Assembly (NCBI GenBank): GCA_022495995.1
Contig: JAFEMH010000164.1
Span: forward strand, 124,001-188,000
Direction of reading: 5' to 3'
Length of the DNA: 64,000 nt
From: Adenophora triphylla var. japonica
Taxonomy: Eukaryota; Streptophyta; Magnoliopsida; Asterales; Campanulaceae
The notes below the pieces were generated by a model. It did not search any database and was not told the origin of the DNA. It saw only the letters and a program-made list of their open reading frames with translations. The translations under genes were made by a program, and so were the position numbers. How positions within the stretch are numbered: position 1 is the stretch's first letter; each line of letters starts with the position of its first letter. This document shows, piece after piece, positions 11,515-22,100 of the stretch.

Positions 11515-11762
11515 ATACTTCCTCTTCTGTCCATATATAATAAATGGGCACAAAATTGAAAATGCATGAGAATTAAGGAGAGAATATATAATTCAAAAAT
11601 ATCGATGGTAGATATTATATGTAGGAAATGTGAGATATGCGAGAGAAATTGGGTTAAAAAATATAAAATGGATAATTGTTACGAGTTTTATTTCGAGAAA
11701 TCTATGACAATTAAATCATATTGAATAAAGTTTACACTTTAAATAATAATAATGTGACTTAT
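11515..11762. repeat. MITE-like repeat, copy 2, uninterrupted
   Basis: Begins CTTCCTCTTCTGTCCATATATAA and ends near GTGACTTATA, the same words that border copy 1. It serves as the empty-site paralogue for both the Helitron and the MITE inserted in copy 1. AT-rich, no coding. Confidence 0.65.
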
Positions 11763-12401
11763 AAATGAAACATTCAAAAAAAAAAAAGTATGAGAATTCA
11801 AAATCATTGAGAGTAAGAAAGGGACTATGAATATGAAAAATTGAATATAATTTGTAAGTGGGCCCATAAATTAATTATGTAAATATGATAAGAGAGAGAT
11901 ATTAGATATAGTATAGTATTAATAAAAATTTGTTATCATGGGTAATGAGACTTATCCATGAATAGTGTTTAAGGCATCACCAATAAAATGTTTATCCATA
12001 TTTATTTTTTCTATATGACTTCAAAACTGTGTGAATCTTACTTGTGGACTAAATTAGTAATTTTTTATATTACAACAATTTCACTTACTATTTTCTATTT
12101 TTTACTTTACTTTTCATATTCATTTCTTACCTTTTCTTGATTCTCTTGTATTCAATTTTAGCATTATTTATTATGAAATTGAGAAAATATTAATTATATT
12201 TACTACGATAATATAATATAATAATATATATTAAAAAGTTCAAATGATATGAAACATGAGAACAATATATCAGGTAGATTATTTTATTTTTCATATTAAC
12301 AATACTTAATTTATTACCAATATTATATTTTCTGCCTTGAGATAAATGTTTTAATTATCATTTTAGTACGTTCCAAAATAAATGTCGTATATCTATAAAT
12401 A
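11763..12401. other. AT-rich intergenic stretch, no gene seen
   Basis: Very AT-rich with A/T runs. A fragment at 12367-12390 (GTTCCAAAATAAATGTCG) resembles a Stowaway end without a visible partner. Nothing else is recognisable. Confidence 0.5.
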
Positions 12402-12644
12402 CTATCTTTGTCCTATATTGCATGATCATTTTTGTCAAAAAATGAATGACCTTTTGAAATTTTTCCATGAAAAAACTTTGTCCCTAAATAATTATTTTCC
12501 AATTTTTCACAGTTCATTATATTTATGCAAAATTAAAATTTTGAAAGCAAACATCAAGAATGTTTATATTTTTTTCTATTAAAATTATTTTTTTAAATGA
12601 TCCTTAAATTCAAAATAATTATTCATTTTGGAACTGGGAGAAAG
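12402..12644. mobile_element. Probable degenerate Stowaway-type MITE
   Basis: The left end CTATCTTTGTCC and the complement of the right end (CTTTCTCCCAGTTCCAAAAT) are similar, with TA on both sides (12400-12401, 12645-12646). Paired internal words ATGATCATTTTTGTC and AAATGATCCTTAAA support inverted symmetry. It abuts the next MITE. Confidence 0.5.
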
Positions 12645-12869
12645 TAGTATACTACCTCCATTCCATTTAAAATTGCAAAATTTTGACCAAATTATAGACT
12701 TAATTGCATTTTGACAAGAAATTTAAATAACATTTGCTAATTCTAATGAAAATCTAAAATTTGATGTTGATTCAGCACTAAAAATACTTATAATAATATT
12801 TCTTAAATTTCTATTAGGATTATAAAATTTTCTATGATTTCGTGGTCGATGTGTAATTAAGTTGATAAC

Positions 12870-13207
12870 TGTGACGCCTGGCCTGGCTGCTGTGATTGGG
12901 AGCGCCCGCTCCCAAGGAGGGGGAGCACCTGCTCCCAATAGCCAACTCCCCGTTCCCAGTTTCTGTCTTCAGGGAGCGTCCGCTCCCAGGGAGGGGGAGC
13001 GTCCGCTCCCTTGTTCCAGTGATTCCGCCTGGTTTGTTTTAGAGTAGGATTAAGTTTCCTTTTTTGAAGTTTCCTAATTCCTTAAGGTTTCTTATTTCCT
13101 TAGTTTTTCCTTTTGACCAGAATTCCTTTTGTAATCTCATATATATATTTCCTCCATGTGAGAAGAATAAAGCAAGAGAAATTATTATCCCAATTTAAAT
13201 TCCTACA
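12870..13207 (+). repeat. 5' LTR of copia element 1, with palindrome cluster
   Basis: TG...CA ends. Four palindromes lie at 12898-12913, 12921-12936, 12972-12987 and 12995-13010 (GGGAGCGCCCGCTCCC, GGGAGCACCTGCTCCC and two GGGAGCGTCCGCTCCC). They have arms of six or seven bases around a short centre and fall in two close pairs. A TATATATA box lies at about 13139-13147, with AATAAA about 20 bases further on, as expected for the LTR promoter and poly(A) signal. Confidence 0.93.
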
Positions 13208-13220
13208 TGGTATCAGAGCT
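13208..13220 (+). other. Primer binding site of copia element 1
   Basis: TGGTATCAGAGCT follows the LTR end directly and matches the plant initiator tRNA-Met type. Confidence 0.9.
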
Positions 13221-13242
13221 AGCATACACAAGTTCTTGATAG

Positions 13243-13882
13243 ATGGCGGAACAAGCACCACCGGCCGGTGGTGGTGATGGAAGACCTCCTCCGATTTTGA
13301 AGATTGAATACAACTCTCCTTTCTACCTAGGTCCCCAAGATCGACCTGGTGATTTCATAACTCCTACTCGCTTCCGTGGTGATAACTATGACGATTGGGC
13401 TGGCGATATACAGACCGCTCTTGAGGCTAGACGCAAATTCGGCTTCTTGGATGGATCTATTCCATCCATCGTTCCTCCTTGCACCGAGTCAGATTGGAAT
13501 ACTATTCATGCTATGTTGGTATCATGGCTCATGAACACTATTGATCCCGAGGTTAAGAGCACGCTGTCCAAGTTTAGGGATGCTAGGCGTTTGTGGGATT
13601 CTCTCAAATCTCGATATGCGTTGGTGGATGGACCTCGCATTCAACAACTGAAGATGTCAATAGCACGATGTGAAGCGGACCAAGACCATGCCCGCGCCGT
13701 ATTTCGGTAAGTTGATCGGACTATGGGAATCTCTCGCACAATTACGAGCCGCTTATAGATTGTTCTTGCTGCGACAACCGCACAAATGGACAGAAACACG
13801 CGACACGAAGGGCGACTGGCAAGCTTCATGAATTTCTTATGGGTTTAAATTCGAATACTATGCCTCTCTTCGTACTAACCTC
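13243..13882 (+). pseudogene. Copia gag, frameshifted
   Basis: An ATG at 13243, 23 bases after the primer binding site, opens a 155-residue frame (MAEQAPPAGG...). It contains a copia gag signature (FRGDNYDDWAGDIQ, then LWDSLKSRYALVDGPRIQQL). The frame closes at 13710 and coding resumes in another frame by 13883. The zinc knuckle (CSHCQKKGHDVSSC) lies in the next ORF. The break between 13700 and 13880 removes gag continuity. Confidence 0.85.
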
Positions 13883-16411
13883 TTGTCTCAGGATCCCTTG
13901 CCCACTCTTGATCGAGCTTACCAATTGGTAGCACAGGCTGAACGAGTGCGACTTGCTAAACCAATTCTTGATGAACCTCCGGATGCAGTTGGCTTTTCTC
14001 TCAAAACCGGTGGTTCTCGTGGTCGTGATAAGCCCGATAAATCCCACCTTGCATGCTCTCACTGTCAGAAAAAGGGTCATGATGTCTCTTCTTGCTTTGA
14101 GCTTGTCGGTTATCCAGAATGGTGGGGAGACAGTAGCAAAACAAGTGCTCGTGGTGGCGGTCGTCCTCAACAAGGTCGAGGGAGAGGAGTTGCGCGGACC
14201 AACTCAGTTGCTCAAGTTGGTGCCGCCCAAGTCGGCATGGCTGCTGGATCCGCCCAAGCCGGTTCTTCATCCTTGTTTACTGCAGAACAATGGAATGCTT
14301 TGGCCGGCCGAGTTGGTAACACTCGTATTCCGAATAATCGCCTTCATGGTACGTTTGATACATCTTCTTGGATCATTGATACGGGAGCGTCCAATCATGT
14401 GACCGGAAACGCTGCTTGTCTCTTTGATTCAAACTTTATACAAGCTTGCCCCGTCAAGCTTCCTAACGGCGCCTCAGTCTTTGCCCATATTGAGGGGTTA
14501 CTGTTCGCCGACGAAACCCTTGTTCTTCATCATGTTCTTTATATACCAAACTTAAACTGCAGTCTTCTTTCTGTTTCTCAATTATCTGATGATGTTCATT
14601 GCACTGTCCATTTTAATGCTTCTATGTGTGCTATACAGGACCAGTCGAGGAACCTGATTGGAACGGGTGTTAGGCGGGATGGACTATACTACTTCGGGGG
14701 CGCACCTTCTGCTTGTCACGTTTCTGTCAACAATGCATCTGCTTTGCTCGAGTTGTGGCATAATCGTATGGGGCATCCTTCTGAAAAAGTAGTGAAACTT
14801 CTTCCTCCGGTCTCTCATTTGTCGGGTAGTCTTCATCAACCTTGCGACGTTTGTTTTCGTGCTAAACATTCTAGAGATAGCTTTCCTATTAGTGAGTATA
14901 AATCTACTAGAGTTTTTGAGAAAGTTCACTGTGACTTATGGGGTCCTTACACCCATGTATCCTCTTGTGGTGCCCGTTATTTTTTGACTTTGGTAGATGA
15001 TTATTCACGTGCTGTTTGGATTTATTTACTAGTTGATAAAACAGAAGTTTTTCGCATGTTTATGGCTTTTGTTGCAATGGTGGATCGACAGTTTTCTCAA
15101 AAAATCAAAATTGTTCAATCTGACAATGGCACTGAGTTTAACTCCCTGTTTGATTATTTTCTTTCCACCAGCATACTTTTTCAAACCTCGTGTGTTGGCA
15201 CCCCTCAACAAAATGGGCGTGTCAAACGTAAACACAGTCATATTTTGAACATAGCTAGAGCCTTGAGGTTTCAGGCTCACCTTCCCATTTACTTTTGGGG
15301 CGAAGCGGTCCTTACCGCTGCTCATTTGATTAATCGAACCCCTTCCCCTTTGTTAGATAATAAAACTCCCTACGCTATCTTATTTGGCAAAGCCCCCTTT
15401 TATGATTCCCTTCGAGTCTTCGGTTCGATGTGTTATGCTCATAATCAGCAGGCTAGGGGTGACAAATTTGCTAGTCGCAGCCGTAAATGCATCTTCGTGG
15501 GGTATCCTCTTGGTAAAAAGGGGTGGAAGCTATTTGATCTCGAGACCAAGAAATTTTTCGTCTCTCGTGATGTGAAGTTCTTTGAGACTGTGTTTCCGTA
15601 CAGCGATTCTACTACTGTTCCTCATATCCAAGATTCTGTTGATGTTCTTGCTGAGGAAGAAGCTTTTGGTCATATTGATTTTCCTATTGAAGAAGACTCC
15701 GCCGCTCCTTCGGCTGAACCTACTGCAGCCGAACCCATTCCTCTATCCGATGTGCAGGAAGAGGTTGCTCCTACTATTCCTTCGGCTCCCACTGCTCCTT
15801 CTGCATCAACGTCGGTTTCTTCTGATGATTCTGGATCCGATCATTTAGGGAGGGGTATGAGACAAAAACTGCCTTCTGTTCGTCTTCGCGATTTTGTGGC
15901 CCTTACTACTTCTTCTAGTCCATCCCCCGCCTCTCCGTCTTCAATCGGTTCCTCAGGTACTCCATATCCTATAGCTCACTATATAAACTGTGATCGGTTC
16001 TCTGCAAAATATTATACTTTTCTTGCAGCTCTTATAGTGGCTAAAGAGCCGGCTTCCTTTCGCGAGGCCATGGCTCATGATGGCTGGCAACAATCAATGC
16101 AAGAGGAAATTCGTGCCTTGGAGGATAATGGCACATGGTCTATGGTTTCTCTGCCTCCTGGAAAACGGGCCCTGGGATGCCAATGGGTCTATAAGATCAA
16201 ATATAATTCTGACGGAGCAGTTGATCGACTCAAGTCTCGACTCGTTGTTCTTGGCAATCATCAGAAAGAAGGCATCGACTACACAGAAACTTTCGCTCCT
16301 GTGGCTAAGATGGTCACTGTTCGGGCTTTCCTTGCTATTGCCGCTTCCAAGAATTGGGAGTTACATCAGATGGATGTTCACAATGCCTTCTTACATGGCG
16401 ACTTAGCGTAA
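13883..16411 (+). pseudogene. Copia gag C-terminus, protease, integrase and partial RT
   Basis: A frame of 842 residues. It holds a CCHC knuckle (CSHCQKKGHDVSSC) near residue 52, a protease with WIIDTGASNH near 164, the GAG-pre-integrase HHCC region (LWHNRMGHPSEK), and integrase with HCDLWGPY, VQSDNGTEF and the PQQNGRVKRKH motif. In the last of these the usual glutamate before RKH is lysine, so the third catalytic residue of the D-D-E triad appears changed (GRVKRK instead of the common G.VERK). RT begins with CQWVYKIKYN and stops just after FLHGDLA at a TAA. The integrase change and the stop make this copy inactive. Confidence 0.88.
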
Positions 16412-17578
16412 GAGGTTTATATGAAACTCCTCCGGCTTTGAGGCACCAAACACCAACACGGTTTGCCGCCTTCATAAGTCCCTCTACGGTCCGAAGCAAG
16501 CTCCTCGTTGTTGGTTCGCCAAGTTATTGACTTCCTTGAAGACTTATGGCTTCCTCCACCCTACTCGACTACTCTCTGTTTACCTTCACAAAAGGTGCAA
16601 TCCGGATAAATGTGCTTGTGTATGTTGACGATCTCATCATAGCCGGAACGATCCGCCGCCCCGTCGTCCTTCAAGAAGTACCTCGCGTGAGTGCTTCAAA
16701 ATGAAGGATCTCGGATCTCTCGAAATACTTTCTTGGCATTGAGGTTGCTCGCAATCCCGATGGCTCTGTTTCGTGCCAACGTAAGTATACATTGGATATT
16801 ATTTCGAGGCCGGTTTACTAGGTTCAAAGCCCTCTAGCTTCCCATCGAACCTAACCATAAGCTTGGCGCCAAGCTACGGGTGCTCCCTTGGAAGATCCGG
16901 AACGCTATCGACGCCTAGTTGGGCGCCTCATTTACTTGGCCGTAACTCGGCCGGATCTTGCATATTCGGTCCACATCACTTTCTCGGCTCATGAATGAAC
17001 CTCGTTCCGAACATTGGGAGGCCGCTTTACGGGTTGTTCGGTATCTCAAAGGCACCCTGACAAGGCATTCTTTGCGCACCGACAGCGATCTTACACTTCA
17101 AGGATGGTGTGACTCGACCGGGCCGCTTGCCCCATTTCTCGTCGTTCTCTAACCGGTGGCTCGCTTTTCTCGGGCATTCCCCATATCTTGGAAAACGAAG
17201 AAACAACCTACCGTTTCTAGATCTTCCGCCGAGGCCGAATACCGTGCTACGGCGGCTCTTACATGCGAGCTTAAATGGTCAAGGGCCTATTGTTGAGCAT
17301 GGGTGTTCATCATCCCAAGGCTATTCCCATATTCTCGTGATGTGAATCGCCTCTTCACATTGCCAAGAATCCTGTTTACCATGAACGGACCAAGCATATT
17401 GAGGTAGATTGTCATTTCGTCCGTGATGCTATCTCCGATGGCCTTATTGCTCCTTCTTATGTTCCCACCAAGACTCAGTTGGCCGACATATTTACTAAGG
17501 CTCTTGGAAAACAACAATTTGATGTTTTACTTAGCAAGTTGGGCATGCTTAATCCTCACGCTCCAACTTGAGGGAGGG
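16412..17578 (+). pseudogene. Copia RT C-terminus and RNase H, many frameshifts
   Basis: RT and RNase H homology continues in rapidly alternating frames. The YVDDLIIAG active-site word is encoded near 16621. A GSKPS-like segment lies near 16820, and RNase H words for a [13 protein letters not shown] motif near 17222. The 3' end encodes a GML-type terminus near 17545. No frame remains open longer than about 80 codons. The number of small indels is high for an element whose LTRs are almost identical. Confidence 0.8.
17567..17578 (+). other. Polypurine tract of copia element 1
   Basis: A purine-rich run (TTGAGGGAGGG) directly precedes the TGTGACG start of the 3' LTR. Confidence 0.8.
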
Positions 17579-17916
17579 TGTGACGCCTGGCCTGGCTGCT
17601 GTGATTGGGAGCGCCCGCTCCCAAGGAGGGGGAGCGCCTGCTCCCAATAGCCAACTCCCCGTTCCCAGTTTCTGTCTTCAGGGAGCGTCCGCTCCCAGGG
17701 AGGGGGAGCGTCCGCTCCCTTGTTCCAGTGATTCCGCCTGGTTTGTTTTAGAGTAGGATTGTGTTTCCTTTTTTGAAGTTTCCTAATTTCTTAAGGTTTC
17801 TTATTTCCTTAGTTTTTCCTTTTGACCAGAATTCCTTTTGTAATCTCATATATATATTTCCTCCATATGAGAAAAATAAAGCAAGAGAAATTATTATCCC
17901 AATTTAAATTCCTACA
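17579..17916 (+). repeat. 3' LTR of copia element 1
   Basis: Same length as the 5' LTR (338 bp) with very few substitutions. It carries the same four palindromes at 17607-17719; the second has GCGCC where the left copy has GCACC. ATAAC follows at 17917-17921. Confidence 0.94.
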
Positions 17917-17965
17917 ATAACCTTTGCCAATAATTTGCAATTTGAAATGAGATGAAGGGAGTGTA

Positions 17966-18680
17966 AGATATGTATAAAGTTTAATCATCTTCCTAAATTG
18001 GTCTTTTTTTTTTTTTTTAACAAGCTGCTTAAATGCACATTACGCTCTTTCTAAAAACAAGCTGAAAAAAAAAATGAAATGATTTAGACAATAGTATAGA
18101 AAAGAGTTAAAAAATTATTGACTCGTCAATTATGACATTTATTTTAAACGGAGAAAGTAACACTTTTACTAAAAAATGTTTTTTTAAAAAATGAAAAATT
18201 TGAGTTAGAAAAAAAATGAAAAATTTTAGAGTAAGTTTTAGGGGAAATTTGTTTCTCCATAAGTTATAAAAAGCTCACTTTCATCCTTAAAAATATCGAG
18301 TTTAGGCCTTAAAACATTGAGTTTAGACCTTTTAAAATATCTAAAAAAAAAATAGTGAGTTTAGGCATTAAAACAGTGAGTTTAAGCTAGAAAATAAAAT
18401 AGCGAGTTTAGGCCTTAAATAGTGAGTTTAGGCTTTAAAACACCAAGTCGATATATTTAAAAATAAAAATTTTTATAACTTATTATGAAGAAACAGATTT
18501 TTTCCAAAATTTTCTGAAAATTTTAAATGACAGGGAGTAATACTTTTGCTTGTAATTTTCACCAAAGACTAACCTGCGCCCCGTACAACAAAACCCCAAA
18601 ACCACGCCGTCCGATCAGGTGCGCAGGTTAAAGGAAACAAAATTTTGTTTGTAATATAAAAACCAAAAAAATAATTAGAA
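17966..18680. other. Intergenic region upstream of the DRIP-like gene
   Basis: AT-rich and non-coding. At 18290-18446 a degenerate tandem array repeats a unit like GTGAGTTTAGGCCTTAAAA about six times. No promoter element can be assigned with confidence. Confidence 0.6.
18290..18446 (+). repeat. Degenerate short tandem array
   Basis: About six imperfect units of GAGTTTAGGC(C/A)TTAAAA separated by A-rich spacers, roughly 250 to 430 bases upstream of the likely transcribed leader of the DRIP-like gene. Confidence 0.7.
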
Positions 18681-18689
18681 CTGTTCGGT

Positions 18690-19154
18690 CCATGCTATTG
18701 CAAACTCGAGCCGCATTCTCTCTCTCTCTCTCTCTCGATTTCGACTCCCAAACAGATCATCATCTGCAACGACGCAGCCCCCTTCTTCTTGTCCAAATCC
18801 GCCACCAACCCACGTCGTTTCTCCACAAATTCATCCAACCCATCTCGTCAATCTCTCAGATTTCATCACAGGTTCTTCAATCTCACACTCTCTCTCCCCA
18901 CTTTCTCTCTCTAGACTTACATACACATACCTGTAATAACGAGGGTTCAGCTGTTGTGTGTGTATCTGTGTGTGTTTGTTCGTATATAGCTATTGATTGT
19001 GGATTGGGTTGTTGTGTATTGAATGCAGGTACTAGGGGAAAGAGATAGAAACATGAACGTAAATTTGGCGTGGGAATTAATGTTGCTAACATGCACCGCG
19101 TAGGTACGTGAATTTGGAAAGGGGGATTGATTGGTGTTTGATTTTAGGTTTGAG
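18690..19154 (+). promoter_or_regulatory. Probable 5' leader of the DRIP-like gene with (TC)n and a 5' UTR intron
   Basis: The stretch holds a (TC)n run at 18717-18736, typical of plant leaders. A possible leader intron runs from CACAG|GTTCTT near 18871 to GATTTTAG|GTTTGAG just before the ATG at 19155. Upstream ATGs occur at 18692 and 19053; the latter would be removed if the intron is real. No transcript evidence is available here. Confidence 0.45.
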
Positions 19155-22100
19155 ATGGCGAATCAGGTAGTGGAAGTAAAGAGGGGGACGATTGCGGCAT
19201 GCATGACATGCCCTCTTTGTAACAAGCTCTTCCGCGATGCCACAACTATTTCCGAATGCCTTCATACTTGTGAGTCTTCTGTTGCTTAAATTTTCAATTA
19301 TTATTGATGAATTCCTTTGAAATTTTGGGTGTTTGTTCCGTTTTGAGCTGATTTCAGTGTGTGATTCGAGTTGGGTTTGACTTATGGTGATCTGGGTTAA
19401 TTTTTGATTGTTAGACTTGTATAAGATCTCGTGAATGCTTGTTTTGTTAGCGAGTATGATCATTCTGTTTCGTGACATTTAGTGTATGTAGTTCAAATCA
19501 CATGGAATTGAATGCTGTTCTTGTGTATTAAATGAGGACCTTACGTTATTAGCAAGTTCAGTTGGAGAATGTAGATATCAGCATGAGTAAAATGTGGCCA
19601 ACTATGTTTTTTGTGTTCTGTAATGCAGTTGAGGGAAATTCATGCATTAGAATATCTCTAGATATCGGGGTGACACTATATATATGGCTTGGTCCAGATT
19701 TTTAATATTTTATCGACTTCTTATGGTAGGGTAAATGTTGCGTACTGTAACAAAGAAATTTGGCTTTTATGTTGGGTTGTAGCTAGAATTAAGTTTGGTA
19801 TCCTCGTTAGAAACTACTAAAACATTCTGGCCCTAATTTTTTCCTTACTACAACTCAGTCTTTGTTTATGTGTTTTTTCTTCTAATTTTTAAGTTACGAC
19901 TGGATGGGTCATTTTTTTGTGATAGTTCTGATTTTATATAGCAGAGACAAAACATTAAGTTCCCTTGCAACAATCAGATAGGACATGTAAGTCATAGAAA
20001 AGGCATCATAAGTCATAACATAACCTTGGTACTAGTGGGTCAAGAGTAAAGATGCCATTCTGCTTTTGCGCAGCAATAAGATCGTAAACGCCTACCCTTC
20101 AGTGAAGTTTTCCTTTATGCAAAGAATCAACCTTTTCGACCTTCTACATATGAAAATACTTGTATTACTATCTGTATGTTGAGCGGTTCAACTTTATGAA
20201 ACGTGGATATTCTAACTTTTGTTCATTGAATTTCATATAGTTTGCAGGAAATGCATTTATAAGGTGCTCAATGACGATGAAACAGAATGCTGTCCAACAT
20301 GCAATATTGATTTAGGATGTGCTCCGTTGGAGAAGCTGAGGTCTGCTCTCTCTCTCTCTCATTACGTGCATGTTTCTATTATTTTAACAAATTGGCATTG
20401 CATGTGTACTCAGAATGCTTTTGGTCAAGTTTCTCTTCTTTTTATGTCTTAGGAGAAAGCTGGCTCTACTGTTCATTTACTTTCTCAACTCAGAAATGAG
20501 AACAAAGTGTGGTTTGCGATGTGCAGAACATATAAGACCAAATGAAATGTAGGAAAGTCATATTTATGTTGCTTATCCTTATATATTAATCCTTAGAAGG
20601 CTTAACTCTGATCAGTAAACAGTTGTAAGAAGTATGCCCATCCTGGAGAAAGTCTGTTCTATCAATCCATCAACCATTTTTAACCACCATTTATCAGGTT
20701 CTTCCACAGTTCCACTCTCTGGTGGGTGAATTTACCGTCCATTCAGTTTTATTAGTTTTATTTTGTCTCTAATGCTCCATTTCCTCATCACTGGCTGGTT
20801 CATGAAGAGTTATAACCTTCCTAGATGGAATTTATCTAATTGATTGAGATAACTATCTGAGAAAATAAATGCTCAAGTTTTCGGTCAAAAAGTCAGCAGA
20901 CTGAATCTTAATTATGCCCAAGAAGCTTCGCGCTTGTTATGTTTGCCAGAAACATACCAAAAGAGTCTTCATCGTGTTCATTTCATTTAGTGGACCAGCT
21001 ATCAAGATAAGATAAAAATGCTGCTATTATTGGTGTGAATATCATGAGTCACTCCTATTGAAATTCCTTTAGAATATTTGTCTGTTTAGGGGAAGTGGTA
21101 AAAGGTTATGAAGAGGCGGCGCAGAATTGGATCATCAGATTTTGCAATGTGCTAAATTATGAGTGTTCGAATGAAGGAAATCAATTTTTGATTGTCCTAT
21201 TTTAGGATTTAATTATATTATTTCCTTAATGATGTTATTTACATTCAAATTTTAGGTACAGGAGTTCTTTGCTGCAGATATTGTCTTTTTAAGAAAAATT
21301 CGAGACCCCAAAATTTTCTACGGCGTTGATAAAATTTTCTACAAGCTCGTTCCGTCCATTCAATGAATTTCACTTAATTTATGGTTTCCGGAACTTTCCA
21401 TTATTACATAATAGCAAGCATTAGAAAAATTAAGAGTGATGCTAGGGGTGATAAATTGGAATATAAAAAATTTGTATGCAACTAGTTTGACACCATTGAT
21501 TGTTTAAGAGTAATGCCCTTTTCTGTTTAAGTCTATGCTTTAGATAGATGATGTGCATTACTTTTTAGTTCATTTTACTATATGACCTGATTCCTTTTCC
21601 CTCTTTCTGGATAAAGTACTCTGTCAGTGATATCATGAATGACATGCAGCAGTGACATGTATATCTGTAATGTCATGAAAGTGGAAGTGGATGTTAGCAT
21701 TGACTGTAGACCAACAAACACTTATTCTAATGTCTATTACAAGTAAAACAAGCAAAAAATAATACTCCATCCGTCCCATAATGATAGTCCCATCTGACTA
21801 TTCAAACATTTTAACAACCTATTTTCATTTCCATCACTATCCTTAATGAGGTTTACTTTTTACTACATTACTTCCTCTTCTCGTTGGTTGGATCTCACCT
21901 CTCCTCTCTCCTTCTTCTTCATTGGTTGGCAATTTTGGAAGTGCAATGATTTTAACCTAGCAAGTTGGAAATGAGATTTTGTTTTTGTGACAAACAAAAA
22001 GGGCAAATGGTAACATCTTTATGGGATGGAGGGAGTATGAACATAGGTGGTTCAAGTATCCATTTTCCACGTTTATTCCCTCATACTACACGGAACACAA

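Larger units (their letters stand above)
12870..17916 (+). mobile_element. Ty1/copia element 1, complete structure, defective coding
   Basis: Two LTRs of 338 bp each (12870-13207, 17579-17916) with TGTGACG...CCTACA ends are flanked by the 5-bp duplication ATAAC (12865-12869, 17917-17921). A Met-type primer binding site follows the left LTR and a polypurine tract precedes the right one. Domain order gag-PR-INT-RT-RH defines Ty1/copia. The LTRs are nearly identical, so insertion is young, yet pol is crowded with indels after 16411. Confidence 0.95.
12652..17963. mobile_element. Stowaway-type MITE split by copia element 1
   Basis: The left part (12652-12869) begins CTACCTCCATTCCATTT followed by AAAATTGCAAA. 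The right part (17917-17963) ends TTTGCAATTTGAAATGAG then ATGAAGGGAGTG, the inverted complement. TA flanks both ends. Removing the copia element and one ATAAC duplication leaves about 260 bp, a normal Stowaway size. Confidence 0.82.

Noticed and set aside
18692..19048. 118-codon frame at the start of the DRIP-like transcript
   Set aside because: It consists of low-complexity (TC)n and leader sequence and crosses a likely 5' UTR intron; no conserved protein features.
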